Shown one piece after another: positions 1-10,778 of a stretch of DNA of 64,000 nt. This DNA comes from Sulfuricurvum sp. (GTDB lineage: Bacteria; Campylobacterota; Campylobacteria; Campylobacterales; Sulfurimonadaceae), in the NCBI RefSeq assembly GCF_028710345.1, contig NZ_JAQTUH010000004.1, positions 208,673 to 272,672 of the forward strand, written 5' to 3'. A model generated the notes under the pieces. The model had not been told where the DNA came from. It did not search any database and saw nothing but the letters and a program-made list of their open reading frames with translations. How positions within the stretch are numbered: position 1 is the first letter of the stretch; each line of letters starts with the position of its first letter. The position numbers and the translations under genes were made by a program.

Positions 1-375
1 GGCGATTTGTTCGGTGAGTTGTTCTTGAATCTGCATACGTCGGGAGAAGACATCGACAACACGTGGGATTTTAGAGAGCCCTACTACTTTTCCATTGGGG
101 ATATAGGCAACATGGGCACGACCGATAATCGGGAGGAGATGGTGCTCGCACGTCGAATAAAACTCGATATCTTTGATTAATACCATCTCATCATTAGAGC
201 TTTCAAACATCGCCGAATTGAGAATAGTTTGGGCATCTTCTTGATACCCTCCGAACATAAATTCATACGCCTTTAAAACGCGCTCAGGGGTCTTGAGAAG
301 CCCCTCACGATTGACATCCTCTCCGACATGGGTTATCATTGTTTTTACGGCATCTATAAAGTGTTCGTTCGCCAT
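1..375 (-). CDS. folE: GTP cyclohydrolase I (partial, C-terminus beyond left edge)
   Basis: The first 125 codons are visible and read [14 protein letters not shown] from an ATG at 373-375. The enzyme converts GTP to dihydroneopterin triphosphate, the first step of folate (and often queuosine) synthesis, in the cytoplasm. Visible family motifs are [16 protein letters not shown] near residues 18-33 and the zinc-site segment with STCEHHLLP near residues 75-83, followed by [18 protein letters not shown]. The gene is read away from tig, so the two share the 138-base divergent spacer. The folE, tig, clpP, def order is familiar from Campylobacter. The remaining C-terminal part lies outside the window. 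The family assignment is secure. Confidence 0.95.
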   Translation of the reverse strand, partial: MANEHFIDAVKTMITHVGEDVNREGLLKTPERVLKAYEFMFGGYQEDAQTILNSAMFESSNDEMVLIKDIEFYSTCEHHLLPIIGRAHVAYIPNGKVVGLSKIPRVVDVFSRRMQIQEQLTEQIA

Positions 376-513
376 AGTTTCTCGCTTAATATAGTCTCTT
401 TTTTATAGTATGCTACTTTAACACGTCTTTGCTTTTATTCAGCCATTTATTAACCCTTTTAGGATATTATTGCCACCATTTACTCATCATGAGATAACCC
501 AACAAGGATATTA

Positions 514-1809
514 ATGCAAATCACTACCAACAAAATCGACTCCGCAAACGCAAAAATCAATGCGGCGATTACACGCAACACTATCGATTCTAACATCGAA
601 AAAATCGCTAAACAAATAGCGAAAGAGGCTAAAGTTGCCGGCTTCCGTAAAGGAAAAACACCTATCAGTGCCGTCAAAAAACAATACGGTGAACGTCTTG
701 TTCAAGATGCAGAAGCTCAAGCGCTTCGCGATTTGCTCAATGCAGGTCTCGTAGAGATGGGAATCGCTAACGATCTTCTTATCGGTGAGCCGAACATCAC
801 AAAATTTGAAAAAAATGATAACGGTATCGATGTTGAAGTAACCATCGCTACACGTCCTGCTATCGAGCTTGGCGATTATGTAGCATTGGTTCCAGAAGTT
901 GCTAAACCCTCAATCGATGATGCTGCTATCATGGCACGTATCGAAGAGCTTGCAAGCGCTCAAGCACCTCTCGTAAATATCGAAGAAGACCGCGCACTTG
1001 TTAGCGGTGATACTGCACTTCTCGATTTCGAAGGGTTCGTTGATGGCGAAGCATTCGAAGGTGGAAAAGCAGAAGGGTTCTCTCTTCGTCTTGGAAGCGG
1101 TCAATTTATCCCAGGATTTGAAGACCAAGTGATCGGGATGAAAAAAGGGGATGAAAACACTATCGCAGTAACCTTCCCAGAAAACTACGGCGGAGCTGCG
1201 CTAGCAGGTAAACCAGCTGAGTTCAAAGTAAAAATTCACGCTATCCAAGCAAAAGAAGCGGTAGTGGTTGATGAAGAATTGGCGAAAAAAATGCTTCCGG
1301 GGTTTGAAGATGCAAGCGTAGAGATGCTCAAAGAGAAAGTAAAAGAGCAACTCGAATCTGAGGCTATGAGTGAGCTTTATAACGCGGAACTCAAACCAAA
1401 TCTTATGGAAACATTCGTCAGTGCATTCACCATCGATCTTCCTGAGTTCATCGTAGAACAAGAGATGGATATGGCATTGAACAAAAAAGCGCGCGAAATG
1501 AGCGAAGCAGAAATTCAAGAGCTTCGTGACAATGCTGATAAAGTAAAAGAACTTCGTGAAGCGTTCCGTGACGATGCGTGTCGTGCCGTTAAAGCAACCT
1601 TTATCGTTGACGCTCTCGCTCGTGCTGAGAACATCGCAGTGAACGAACAAGAGTTGATGCAAACCATCTATTTCGAAGCAATGCAAATGGGTCAAGATCC
1701 TGCGGCAGTTTATAAAAACTACCAAGAATCAGGTTACTTGCCGGCTATCCAAATGGCGATGATCGAAGATCGCGTGTTGAGCAAATTGCTTAACGACAAA
1801 ATCAAGTAA
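514..1809 (+). CDS. tig: Trigger factor, ribosome-associated chaperone/PPIase
   Basis: Trigger factor binds at the ribosome exit tunnel and holds nascent chains; its FKBP-like domain is a peptidyl-prolyl isomerase. The 431-residue product has the usual length. The ribosome-docking signature GFRKGK is at residues 43-48, the FKBP-like domain lies at about 150-240 ([13 protein letters not shown] inside it), and the C-terminal two-thirds is helical and charged as expected. The ATG follows an AAGGA ribosome site eight bases upstream. clpP starts five bases after the stop, so the two are almost certainly co-transcribed. Confidence 0.97.
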   Translation: MQITTNKIDSANAKINAAITRNTIDSNIEKIAKQIAKEAKVAGFRKGKTPISAVKKQYGERLVQDAEAQALRDLLNAGLVEMGIANDLLIGEPNITKFEKNDNGIDVEVTIATRPAIELGDYVALVPEVAKPSIDDAAIMARIEELASAQAPLVNIEEDRALVSGDTALLDFEGFVDGEAFEGGKAEGFSLRLGSGQFIPGFEDQVIGMKKGDENTIAVTFPENYGGAALAGKPAEFKVKIHAIQAKEAVVVDEELAKKMLPGFEDASVEMLKEKVKEQLESEAMSELYNAELKPNLMETFVSAFTIDLPEFIVEQEMDMALNKKAREMSEAEIQELRDNADKVKELREAFRDDACRAVKATFIVDALARAENIAVNEQELMQTIYFEAMQMGQDPAAVYKNYQESGYLPAIQMAMIEDRVLSKLLNDKIK

Positions 1810-1814
1810 TCAGC

Positions 1815-2417
1815 ATGAGCTATATCCCTTACGTTATCGAGAAAACAGGGCGTGGTGAGCGATCGTATGATATCTACTCACGTCTTCTCAAAGATCGTAT
1901 CATTATGCTTAGCGGTGAGGTTCATGACGGTGTAGCTTCTTCTATCGTGGCACAGCTTTTATTCTTAGAAGCTGAAGATCCGACCAAAGATATCTATTTT
2001 TACATCAACTCTCCGGGAGGTGTTATCACCTCAGGGATGGCGATTTACGATACAATGAATTACATCCGTCCTGATGTTTGTACCATCTGTATCGGTCAAG
2101 CCGCCTCTATGGGTGCATTCTTGCTCTCATCAGGAACCAAAGGGAAGCGTTATGCCCTCCCGCATGCACGTATCATGATTCACCAACCACTCGGCGGTGC
2201 TCAGGGTCAAGCAACCGATATTGAGATCCAAGCTAAAGAGATTTTACGCATGAAAGCCGAACTCAACGAGATTTTGGCGAAAAACTGTGGACAAACGGTT
2301 AAAAAACTTGAAAAAGATACCGACCGTGATAACTTCATGTCAGCCGCAGAGGGTGTAGAGTATGGTATTATAGACGAAGTACTTATCCAAAAAGAGAAAG
2401 TTGAGAGCAAAGAGTAA
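1815..2417 (+). CDS. clpP: ATP-dependent Clp protease proteolytic subunit
   Basis: ClpP is the serine-protease barrel that degrades unfolded proteins passed on by ClpX or ClpA. The 200-residue protein carries the full catalytic triad: Ser98 in ASMGAF, His123 in IMIHQP and Asp172 in TDRDNF. The NSPGG oxyanion-loop motif is at 65-69. It starts five bases after tig and the next gene starts three bases after its stop, which makes tig-clpP-GGDEF-def one operon. Nothing is missing. Confidence 0.97.
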   Translation: MSYIPYVIEKTGRGERSYDIYSRLLKDRIIMLSGEVHDGVASSIVAQLLFLEAEDPTKDIYFYINSPGGVITSGMAIYDTMNYIRPDVCTICIGQAASMGAFLLSSGTKGKRYALPHARIMIHQPLGGAQGQATDIEIQAKEILRMKAELNEILAKNCGQTVKKLEKDTDRDNFMSAAEGVEYGIIDEVLIQKEKVESKE

Positions 2418-2420
2418 GCC

Positions 2421-3461
2421 ATGGCTGACGAACAAAAATATCCACATCATGCTGCTTCCCGTTTAGAGATGGGAAATCAGATTCATATCGGTTCACTGAA
2501 TGACCCAACCAGTGATATGGAAATTTTTGCCAAAGAAGTTCTCGGTGCTCTTATCATGGACAATCTCCCCCCTACTCCCAACAATTTTACCCTCTATTTT
2601 GATCGAATACTCGAAGACAAAAGTGATAGCTTGCGTCGTCAAATCGGTGCTGTCTTAGAGCTCGAAGAGAGTAATGATGATGAAAAAAACATTGAACTTG
2701 AGAAAACGCTCAAGCAAGGTTTTTCCTCGGTTAAAAGTGTCTTACAGCTCAGCACTACTTTGTACAAAAATATGATGCTGATGGAGAAGATTCTCGATAA
2801 ACGACGCGAAGAGATGAAAAACACCCCATCTCTTGCCGTTGCAAACGATCTTATCTCCTCTTTGGGCAATGATGTGAGCAAACTTGGCGGGATACTCAAA
2901 AAGCAAGTTTCTCATATGAAAGAGCTTTATAACGAAACCGCCAATATTGTCAAACAAGTAGAAAATGAGACCATCTTTGATGATCAATACGGCGTCTATA
3001 ACAAACGCTATCTCATTAACAAATTGACCCAAGAGATGCATCTGATCGAAGAGTTCCGTCACAAAAGTTCCCTTGTTTTAGTAAGCCTTTCTCACACTAC
3101 ACTCGCTCAGATTAGCAGCGATAAAGCCAAAGGGTTGATGGTTCGAACCGTAGCACGTCTGTTACTTAAAACATCTCGTCGCAGTGATACCGTTGCACAC
3201 TACGGGGAGGGTGTATTTGCGATGATGCTCAAACATACCGATATAGAGAGTGCAAAAAAGGCTTCTGAACGACTTTTCGATCTCGTCTCTTCAACCAACT
3301 TTTTTCTCGGAGAACAAGAGATATCGCTTCGCATCGCCATTGGGGTTATCGAGCTTAACCCCGCACACTCTGTTGAACACACTGTGGTAACAACTTTGGA
3401 TGCAATGGAAGCTGCCAACAACGAAACAAAGAACCGATACGTTATCTCTAGCGCACAATAA
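2421..3461 (+). CDS. GGDEF-family protein with degenerate active site
   Basis: The 346-residue soluble protein has a helical N-terminal half (about residues 1-190, rich in charged heptad-like stretches) and a C-terminal GGDEF-like domain at about 195-346. That domain starts with FDDQYGVYNKRYL, the equivalent of the usual D-x-LTGLxNRR entry. The signature position reads HYGEGVF rather than GG[DE]EF, so the second glycine and the catalytic acid are not in their normal places. Diguanylate cyclase activity is therefore doubtful, and a GTP- or c-di-GMP-sensing role is as likely. There is no membrane segment. It sits between clpP and def, with gaps of three and five bases, in a housekeeping operon. 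Confidence 0.85.
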   Translation: MADEQKYPHHAASRLEMGNQIHIGSLNDPTSDMEIFAKEVLGALIMDNLPPTPNNFTLYFDRILEDKSDSLRRQIGAVLELEESNDDEKNIELEKTLKQGFSSVKSVLQLSTTLYKNMMLMEKILDKRREEMKNTPSLAVANDLISSLGNDVSKLGGILKKQVSHMKELYNETANIVKQVENETIFDDQYGVYNKRYLINKLTQEMHLIEEFRHKSSLVLVSLSHTTLAQISSDKAKGLMVRTVARLLLKTSRRSDTVAHYGEGVFAMMLKHTDIESAKKASERLFDLVSSTNFFLGEQEISLRIAIGVIELNPAHSVEHTVVTTLDAMEAANNETKNRYVISSAQ

Positions 3462-3466
3462 GACCT

Positions 3467-3982
3467 ATGAAGCTACCAATCATTACCTATCCCGATAAAC
3501 AACTCAAAAGTGTCTCCAAAGAGGTTACAAACTTCGACACAGAGCTCCATACTTTTTTGGATGATATGTTTGAAACCATGATGGGAAATAACGGTATTGG
3601 TCTTGCCGCTATTCAAGTTGCACGTCCTATCCGCGCCCTGATCCTATGTATCCCCGATGAAGAGGGTGAACAAAAAAAAGAGAACCTCTTAGAGATTCTT
3701 AATCCCCTCATTAAAACTCCACAAGGGGTTACCACTTACCAAGAAGGGTGTTTAAGCGTTCCGGGATTTTATGAAGATATCGAACGTTTTGAGTCTCTTA
3801 CACTTCATTACCAAGACCGACATGGAAAAGAGTGTACGTTAGAGGCAAATGAGCTGTTAGCTATCGCTATTCAGCACGAAATGGATCACCTAGAGGGGAA
3901 ACTTTTCATCGAGAAACTCACCTATAATCGTCGAAAAAAGTTTGAAAAAGAGTATAAAAAAGCCCTCAAAGAAAAAAAATAA
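3467..3982 (+). CDS. def: Peptide deformylase
   Basis: This metalloenzyme removes the formyl group from the N-terminal methionine of new proteins. All three family motifs are present in the 171-residue product: GIGLAAIQ at 43-50, EGCLSVP at 93-99 with metal-ligand Cys95, and HEMDH at 137-141, where His137 and His141 bind the metal and Glu138 is catalytic. The C-terminus is lysine-rich. It is the last gene of the tig operon. An 83-base spacer without recognisable genes separates it from the next gene. Confidence 0.97.
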   Translation: MKLPIITYPDKQLKSVSKEVTNFDTELHTFLDDMFETMMGNNGIGLAAIQVARPIRALILCIPDEEGEQKKENLLEILNPLIKTPQGVTTYQEGCLSVPGFYEDIERFESLTLHYQDRHGKECTLEANELLAIAIQHEMDHLEGKLFIEKLTYNRRKKFEKEYKKALKEKK

Positions 3983-4065
3983 TGATTTTATTGCAAATTG
4001 TCATATTTTTACCCAAATAAAATTATTTCTGTTATTGTTTTCCTACTTCATTAGAGGAGAAAAGG

Positions 4066-5571
4066 ATGAAACAACTACTCTGTGCTACCTTCGAGGGGAT
4101 TGATGCACAAACCGTCGAAGTACAATTTAGTGCTACCAAAGGGCTACCAGCATTCACCATCGTAGGGATGGCAAATACCGCTATAGCTGAATCCAAAGAG
4201 CGGGTTAAATCAGCACTTTTGAGCAATGCATTCACCTTTCCTCCCAAGCGACTTACCATTAATCTCGCCCCCAGCGATATCCGTAAAGAGGGGTCACATT
4301 TTGACCTTGCCATTGCCACCCTTATCGCCTTGGGAGAGAGTTCTGCAGCTCTCGATGATTGGTATGTATTTGGCGAACTGGGATTGGATGGAAAAGTGAG
4401 CGAAAATACCCTCCTCTACCCCATCATCCTCTCACTTGCCAATCAAGGACTCATCACCAAAGCCATCGTCCCTACCGAATCACTGGAGAAACTCTCCCGC
4501 ATCCCCAATATTGCTTTTTACGGAGTAGCTACCCTCAATCAAACATTGGAAATTCTCCAGCACGACGCACCGACACCCCATACTCAAATTTCTGCTTTTA
4601 CATTTCCCACATTAACCTATAACGAAAACAATTATTTCTATCACCAACACTATCCCCTCGATTTTGCAGAGATAAAAGGGCAAGAGCACGCCAAACGCGC
4701 CGCACTCATCTGCGCTGCTGGAATGCATAATCTGGTTTTAGAAGGCTCTCCTGGGAGCGGAAAATCGATGATTGCCAAACGTCTTCAACATATCCTCCCC
4801 CCACTGCACAATGATGAGATGTTAGAATGTGCTAAACTTGAAATTCTTGATGGTAAAGAGCCATCCTTTACCCCTCTACGCCCCTTTAGAGCCCCTCACC
4901 ATACCTCGACACCCTCCAGTATCTTCGGTGGAGGATCGCACAAAGCACAAATCGGTGAAGTGGGATTAGCACACGGAGGGATGCTCTTTTTTGATGAACT
5001 TCCCCATTTTCCTAAAAATATCCTCGAAGCACTACGTGAACCCCTCGAAGATCAACATATCCGCATATCCCGTGTCAATTCAAAAGTGACCTATGCCGCC
5101 GATTTTCTCTTTGTTGCGGCGATGAATCCCTGTCCGTGCGGAAATTTACTCAGCAAAACGACCCCGTGCCGATGCTCCGATTTGGAAATCAGCCGTTATC
5201 GCTCACGCCTCTCCGACCCCTTTTTAGATCGAATCGATCTTTTTATCCAAATGCACCCAAGCAGTTCAGAAGACAAACCCTCCTACACCTCACAACAGCT
5301 CCACGAGCAAGTACGCAATGCTTTTATTCGTCAAAAAGAACGGGGACAGAAACGGCTGAACGGATCACTGAGTGATCGTGAAATAAGTGAGTATTGTGTG
5401 TTAGACGAGGATGCTCAAACCATTATAGATCAGGCGATAGGACGTTTTGGACTTTCATTTCGAGCCGTCGGAAGAATATTAAAAGTGGCACGAACTATTG
5501 CAGATTTAGCACAGAGTAATCGTATAGAAAAAGGGCATATTCTTGAAGCGTTGAGCTATCGAAAGCGATAG
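4066..5571 (+). CDS. comM: ComM/YifB-type Mg-chelatase-like AAA+ ATPase
   Basis: The 501-residue protein has a Lon-protease-like N-terminal domain (about 1-170), an AAA+ core with Walker A GSPGSGKS at 227-234, a FFDELP Walker B equivalent, and a Mg-chelatase C-terminal domain (about 400-501). A four-cysteine cluster (MNPCPCGN and then PCRCS) interrupts the core, as is usual in this family. ComM is known in Vibrio and Haemophilus as a hexameric helicase that drives branch migration during natural transformation. The same role here is inferred from family membership. It has a strong AGGAG site before the ATG and stands alone on its strand. Confidence 0.93.
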   Translation: MKQLLCATFEGIDAQTVEVQFSATKGLPAFTIVGMANTAIAESKERVKSALLSNAFTFPPKRLTINLAPSDIRKEGSHFDLAIATLIALGESSAALDDWYVFGELGLDGKVSENTLLYPIILSLANQGLITKAIVPTESLEKLSRIPNIAFYGVATLNQTLEILQHDAPTPHTQISAFTFPTLTYNENNYFYHQHYPLDFAEIKGQEHAKRAALICAAGMHNLVLEGSPGSGKSMIAKRLQHILPPLHNDEMLECAKLEILDGKEPSFTPLRPFRAPHHTSTPSSIFGGGSHKAQIGEVGLAHGGMLFFDELPHFPKNILEALREPLEDQHIRISRVNSKVTYAADFLFVAAMNPCPCGNLLSKTTPCRCSDLEISRYRSRLSDPFLDRIDLFIQMHPSSSEDKPSYTSQQLHEQVRNAFIRQKERGQKRLNGSLSDREISEYCVLDEDAQTIIDQAIGRFGLSFRAVGRILKVARTIADLAQSNRIEKGHILEALSYRKR

Positions 5572-5573
5572 CA

Positions 5574-5600
5574 TTTGAGGTCGCAAATTACGACCTCAAA
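5574..5600. terminator. Bidirectional hairpin between convergent genes
   Basis: A perfect 10-base inverted repeat, TTTGAGGTCG and CGACCTCAAA, flanks a 7-base loop between the comM stop and the stop of the facing exporter gene. The position and symmetry suggest a shared terminator. There is no strong T-run on either side. Confidence 0.65.
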
Positions 5601-5605
5601 GAATA

Positions 5606-6706
5606 TCAAAACGTCACGACAACCCATTGGGTAATAACAAATCCACCCACAACAAGCCACAAAAACATCGATCCAGCAGTATAGAGCGGTGCAAGACCCA
5701 ACCCTTTAAACTTCGCAAATCGTGTCCCCATCCCCAGTGCACTCATCGCCATGGTGAGCAAGAACGTATCGATGAGATTGATGTTGCCGATAATCCCTTT
5801 TATCATATCCGCCATTTCAACAGGGGCAGTGAGGGTATAGTTATGAATCAAAGAGTTTAATCCCGCCATACCGATAAAATAGACGGCAAACCATGGGATA
5901 ACGAGCTGTAATTTTCCCCCCTCGCTACCGGAGCGTTTTGCCATCATACTCATCACCAATCCCAAAACAATCAACATTGGTGCAATCATAATAACCCGTG
6001 TCATTTTGACAATAACAGCGGTATTTGCCATGCTCTCACCCGCGCCCGGAACCGATGCGGGAACTGCAACCACTTGGGCTACTTCATGAATCGTTCCGCC
6101 GACATACATCCCAAACGTAGAGGGCTCCATGTGCAAAAAGCCCGTGGCTGGCTGAATAATCGTCGCATACAACACAGGATACAAAAACATCGAAATCGTC
6201 CCAAAAAGGACAACCATTGAAACTGCAACCGCAGTTTTATAATCTTCACTTTTAAGGACCGGTTCCGTCGCCAAAACTGCCGCTGCACCACAAACTGATG
6301 CCCCTGAAGCGGTCAAAATCGCGGTATCTCTATCCATTTTGAAAAGTTTCGTCCCCAACCAAATCCCTAACATCATAGTCGACGAGAGGACGAGCAATGA
6401 GACCATAAATCCTTGGATTCCTACTTCGGCAATTTGTTGAAACGTGATACGAAATCCATAAAATACAATCGCAAAGCGGAGGATTTTTTTACCCGAGAAA
6501 GTGATACCACCTTCCCATCCCGTCGGAGTTTTGGAGTGAAGGGTATTGGCATAAAATATCCCCAACACAATCCCGACAACCAACGGCGATATCCCCATAT
6601 TTTTAACAAAACTCAAATCAGCAATCATGGTTGCTGCGGCAGCAAAAATAGCAACAAAAACAATACCGCTGAGGGTATCTTTGCGCTTTGCAGGTGAAAA
6701 AGGCAT
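5606..6706 (-). CDS. YeiH/YadS-family putative sulfate exporter
   Basis: The 366-residue integral membrane protein has about ten hydrophobic segments and belongs to the family often annotated as 'putative sulfate exporter' (UPF0324, YeiH-like). Recognisable conserved stretches are KKILRFAIVFYGFRIT near residue 70, ASVCGAAAVLATEPV near 136 and GMYVGGTIHEVAQVVA near 200. The exported substrate has not been firmly proven for the family, so a link to sulfur oxidation in this organism is inference. The upstream DUF748 gene ends 56 bases before it on the same strand. It converges with comM. Confidence 0.9.
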   Translation of the reverse strand: MPFSPAKRKDTLSGIVFVAIFAAAATMIADLSFVKNMGISPLVVGIVLGIFYANTLHSKTPTGWEGGITFSGKKILRFAIVFYGFRITFQQIAEVGIQGFMVSLLVLSSTMMLGIWLGTKLFKMDRDTAILTASGASVCGAAAVLATEPVLKSEDYKTAVAVSMVVLFGTISMFLYPVLYATIIQPATGFLHMEPSTFGMYVGGTIHEVAQVVAVPASVPGAGESMANTAVIVKMTRVIMIAPMLIVLGLVMSMMAKRSGSEGGKLQLVIPWFAVYFIGMAGLNSLIHNYTLTAPVEMADMIKGIIGNINLIDTFLLTMAMSALGMGTRFAKFKGLGLAPLYTAGSMFLWLVVGGFVITQWVVVTF

Positions 6707-6762
6707 AATGCACTCCTTAAATAAAGGGCTAATTATAAGAGAAGTAAGTTAACAGCCCTCTT

Positions 6763-9609
6763 TTATTGTACCGTTAACTCCAATCTCGAAGCGATCAGTT
6801 TATTTGCATCGGCTGCGGATTTTTCATTGCTAACCACACTAGCACGTCCGCTTAATGCAGGATTTTGCATCAAATAATTGACAACCGTTTGTGCACGTGC
6901 GGTTGCGAGGGCATCAAGTTCCGGAGGAGCAATAACCTGATGTACGATCAATTTTTCGAGCAACGCCGCACTATAGTGTTTCACATAAGCCCCCTCTTCA
7001 GTGTATTGCGTTTTCATTGCCATACGCAACGCCTTAAGCTCAGAAGGATCAAGAGTTTTTTCTGCCGTTGCTTCAAGATACTCCATACTCATAGCTTCAC
7101 GTGAGGTTCTTGCCCCTTTATTACCCATAACCGATGCAATCAGCTTTTGGATACGCAATGCTCTATCATCTTCCATACTCTCCCAGCCTCCATGAATTTT
7201 GAGGAGTAATTTCGGACGTTTTTGCATAAGTGCTGTCAATTTATCTAATTTTTCGCGCTCAGGAGGTAACAATATCGCTTCACCGGCCTCAAAATTGACA
7301 CTTGAGAGGCTATCATCTTCGCTATCAAGCCCCATCAATGATCCCATAAGCTTAAACGGTGAAGTAACTGCTTTGGTAAAAAGATTCCCGATCACTTGCC
7401 ATACCACTTTGCCGTATTTAAAATCAGGGCTATTCACATCCCCCTCAATCGGCAAATCAATATCAATCACCCCCTCGGAATCTTCAAGCAATGCAACCAC
7501 GAGACCTAATGGCCACGGTGAACCACCAGCCTTCTCTTCACCCAGTTCAATCTGCTTAATCAACACTTTATTTTTACCGTTTAGCTTCCCTTTGTTAATA
7601 ACATACCCTAGGTTGAGGTAAAGCTTCCCGCCTACAATCTTATAGCCTAAAAATTCGAGCGAATACGGAGTGTATTGCTTGATATCCAAATTATCAAAAT
7701 TCACGATGATATCGGTAAAATCTTTAGGGGCTTTTGTGTTAAGCTTTCCACTCACATGGGCCATCCCATATTGATCTACCCCACCGCTTAGTTTCACATA
7801 GGTGACAACATCTTTGGTGGTTGAAATCCCTAAAATCTCCCCATTAAGATAATGAATATAGGTTTTAAATAACAACGGCAAGGAGAGGTCACTAAAGGTT
7901 GCACTCCCATTATTGACAACAAATTTGATAATATCAACCCCAAATGGGTTTTTGGTTTGTTGCTTTGGTGTGTTTGACTCTTTTGATATTTTAGAGAGGG
8001 TTGAGAAATTGAGTGTTTTATTTGCATCAATCAGAGCATTTGCATACAATCCATTGACATCGAGCTGATTTATTTTGAGACGATTATCAGGGTATGCATA
8101 AACAAACGGTGTTACTCCGATATTTTGCCACCCCGCCAAAACACTTTGATCTCTCGAATCGTTGATGACCCAATCAGTTAGATCAAGCTTTCCTCTAACG
8201 GTGGTTTTATCTTTGTTATAGCTATACTCACCGGATATCCCAAACACTCCGCGTTTAATTGTTGCATACGTACTTGGCTCTATATAAGAATCAAATGCAC
8301 TTACATCGAGTCCGCTAAGAGTAAAGTGGCCTGTGGAGATTAGCGCTTCTCTGATGATATCCCCTTGCAGGGTAAGCGAACTCTTCTCGTTGATACGGGT
8401 TGAGAGGGAAAAATTATTTTTATCGTGAGGATTGGAGGTAAAATTTAAAATCGAGAGATTAAGAGCATCGAGATTTACCGTCACACTATGCGAGGGAACT
8501 TCATCCACAAAACGAACCGCTCCTCTCTCCAAAGAGAGAGAACTCAGGAGATAACTCCACGGAGTTTTATCGGTATCGTTTTCATCATCTGGAAATGCTT
8601 TTTTGATCTCATCCGCATAGCGCACCCAATTGATTGATCCATCTTTTGCTCGTAAAGCACTTAAATCAATCCCCTCTAAGCGAACATCCTGCGCCTCTAA
8701 ATACTTTCTAAGCGGCCATACATTTGCCCCCGAAACGGCTAATGAATCCAGTGAAAAAAGTTTCTCTTCTTTCTCTTTTGAGAGAATTCGAAGTTTTTTT
8801 ACTCCGGCACTTACATTGGAGAGCTTTGTCCCGTTAAGATCGTTAGTGTTCAGTGAATAATCAAAAGAAAGATTCATTGTCCCATCCACCACCTCAATAG
8901 GCATTTTATCTTTAACATAACGCCATGGAGTAGATAGTTTTCCCGAAGCAAACACTACATTCCCGTGCATTGCAAAAGGTTTTAGTGAATCCATTTTCCC
9001 TTTTAAATCGATAAATCCGCCATCATTAATCGTCGCATACAGACGTGTTGCACCATGCGATACCGACATGTCTCGCAAATCGATATTTTCGAGATGAAAC
9101 CCAAAATTATCAATACTTTCATGATAATTTTTCCCCTTACTAATGTCACTGTATTTGACCACCCCTCCTTTGAGTGTAAAATTTTTCACCAATAGCGAGA
9201 GCGGTTTTGATTCTTCTTTGGTCGTGTTATCCTCTTTAATAAGCCAACCGAAATTCATTTGTCCCGCATGATCTTTTGCAACCGATACTCGGGGTCCTTC
9301 AACATGGATATCTTCCACTACCAATGTCTGCTTCCAAAGATAATCAAGTGGATCTAAATTAATAGAAAATTGGTTGAAGGCAACAAAATCTCCATTCGCA
9401 GGTGTTTTAAAAGAGAGATTATGAAGATCGAGCTCAAAAAGAAAAGGATTAAACGCTGCCGATTCGATATGCAACCGTCCCCCTTGAGTTGCCTCAGAAA
9501 CTTTTTTGGGAACAATGTGAGTTATAACATAAGGGACACCCAAAAAACCGGCTACAATATATGCTAAAAAAAGCCCTCCCGCAATTTTCAATCCTAATAA
9601 TTTACCCAT
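6763..9609 (-). CDS. Large DUF748 (AsmA-like) envelope protein
   Basis: The protein is about 948 residues long. It begins with one membrane anchor (about residues 1-30, rich in Gly, Leu and Ile) and continues as a long beta-rich region typical of DUF748, which is related to AsmA and bridge-like lipid-transport proteins. The last ~170 residues are helical and charged and contain ALATARAQTVVNYLM, a stretch that resembles the end of an OmpA-like domain. I place the start at the second ATG (9607-9609) because GGGAG lies five bases upstream; the ATG at 9619-9621 has no spaced ribosome site. It is likely an inner-membrane-anchored periplasmic protein. The function is not established. Confidence 0.85.
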   Translation of the reverse strand: MGKLLGLKIAGGLFLAYIVAGFLGVPYVITHIVPKKVSEATQGGRLHIESAAFNPFLFELDLHNLSFKTPANGDFVAFNQFSINLDPLDYLWKQTLVVEDIHVEGPRVSVAKDHAGQMNFGWLIKEDNTTKEESKPLSLLVKNFTLKGGVVKYSDISKGKNYHESIDNFGFHLENIDLRDMSVSHGATRLYATINDGGFIDLKGKMDSLKPFAMHGNVVFASGKLSTPWRYVKDKMPIEVVDGTMNLSFDYSLNTNDLNGTKLSNVSAGVKKLRILSKEKEEKLFSLDSLAVSGANVWPLRKYLEAQDVRLEGIDLSALRAKDGSINWVRYADEIKKAFPDDENDTDKTPWSYLLSSLSLERGAVRFVDEVPSHSVTVNLDALNLSILNFTSNPHDKNNFSLSTRINEKSSLTLQGDIIREALISTGHFTLSGLDVSAFDSYIEPSTYATIKRGVFGISGEYSYNKDKTTVRGKLDLTDWVINDSRDQSVLAGWQNIGVTPFVYAYPDNRLKINQLDVNGLYANALIDANKTLNFSTLSKISKESNTPKQQTKNPFGVDIIKFVVNNGSATFSDLSLPLLFKTYIHYLNGEILGISTTKDVVTYVKLSGGVDQYGMAHVSGKLNTKAPKDFTDIIVNFDNLDIKQYTPYSLEFLGYKIVGGKLYLNLGYVINKGKLNGKNKVLIKQIELGEEKAGGSPWPLGLVVALLEDSEGVIDIDLPIEGDVNSPDFKYGKVVWQVIGNLFTKAVTSPFKLMGSLMGLDSEDDSLSSVNFEAGEAILLPPEREKLDKLTALMQKRPKLLLKIHGGWESMEDDRALRIQKLIASVMGNKGARTSREAMSMEYLEATAEKTLDPSELKALRMAMKTQYTEEGAYVKHYSAALLEKLIVHQVIAPPELDALATARAQTVVNYLMQNPALSGRASVVSNEKSAADANKLIASRLELTVQ

Positions 9610-9758
9610 AATAGCTCCCATCTCTTTGTTATCTGGGATTGTAGCACAGATGAAAAAAGAGAAAAACTAATTATTATCTTCTTACCCTAAACCTAAGAGA
9701 ACTTTGAGGCATGCAAAGGCATAATAAGCAACTTACATCTTGAACACTGGATTGCCAC

Positions 9759-10778
9759 ATGAACCGCAAGAAAATCTATAATCCATCTTCTACTGAACAC
9801 GTGAATGATCGGCGTATTTTCGGCGGAAATCCAACCGGTATCTTTGAACTTAATAATATCAAATACCAATGGGCATACAACCTGTGGGAGATGATGCTTA
9901 ACAACACATGGTTCCCCAAAGAGGTCGATATGACCCGCGATGCAGTAGACTACAAATACCTCACTGAGATGGAAAAAACAGCGTACGACAAAGCCCTCTC
10001 TCAGCTCATTTTCATGGATTCATTGCAAACCAATAACCTCATCGATAATGTCAATCCCTATGTCACTGCACCGGAAATTAACCTCATTTTGGTACGCCAA
10101 AGTTTTGAAGAGGCACTCCATTCTCAAAGCTACGCGGTTATGGTCGATTCGATCAGCCAAAATTCTGAAGAGATTTACGATTTATGGCGTCGTGACATGA
10201 TGCTCAAAACCAAAAACGACTCTATCGCCGCCCGCTATGAAGAGCTCGCCGATGATCCGAGCGAAAGCGCGTTTGTCAAAGCCTGTTTCGCCAACCAAAT
10301 CTTAGAGGGGATCTATTTTTACAGCGGATTTACCTATATCTATACCTTGGCACGTTCAGGCAAAATGCTAGGCTCTGCACAAATGATCCGTTTTATTCAA
10401 CGCGATGAAGTTACCCACCTCGTATTATTCCAAAACATCATCAACACCCTTCGTCGTGAACGCCCCGATCTCTTCAGTGAAAAGCTGATTGAAGAGGTTT
10501 ACGATATGTTCCGTAAAGCAGTCGAACTCGAAACTGCATGGGGTCAATACATTACCCAAGGGCAAATTCTTGGGTTAACCAACGAAATCGTCTCCCAATA
10601 CATCCAATACCTCGCTGATGAGCGTCTCCATGCCGTTGGGCTTAAAAAGATCTATAATGTCGCCAATCCGATCAAATGGGTCGATGATTTCTCTAAATTC
10701 AACGATCAAAAAACCAACTTCTTCGAAGGCACCGTCACCAACTACTCCAAAGGAAGTCTGAGTTTTGATGACTTCTAA
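9759..10778 (+). CDS. nrdB: Class I ribonucleotide reductase, beta subunit
   Basis: NrdB holds the di-iron/tyrosyl radical centre that activates NrdA for making deoxyribonucleotides. In the 339-residue product the iron ligands Glu118 and His121 and the radical Tyr125 are visible in EALHSQSY, with the same spacing as E115, H118 and Y122 of the E. coli protein. A second ligand motif is RDEVTH. The C-terminal SLSFDDF should be the peptide that docks onto NrdA. nrdA is 3 kb away on the opposite strand, not in the same operon. The downstream nitrilase gene overlaps its end. Confidence 0.96.
   Translation: MNRKKIYNPSSTEHVNDRRIFGGNPTGIFELNNIKYQWAYNLWEMMLNNTWFPKEVDMTRDAVDYKYLTEMEKTAYDKALSQLIFMDSLQTNNLIDNVNPYVTAPEINLILVRQSFEEALHSQSYAVMVDSISQNSEEIYDLWRRDMMLKTKNDSIAARYEELADDPSESAFVKACFANQILEGIYFYSGFTYIYTLARSGKMLGSAQMIRFIQRDEVTHLVLFQNIINTLRRERPDLFSEKLIEEVYDMFRKAVELETAWGQYITQGQILGLTNEIVSQYIQYLADERLHAVGLKKIYNVANPIKWVDDFSKFNDQKTNFFEGTVTNYSKGSLSFDDF

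Noticed and set aside
1201..1725. Long antisense frame opposite tig (174 codons)
   Set aside because: It is Cys/Phe-rich, has no ribosome site and lies wholly opposite a well-supported gene.
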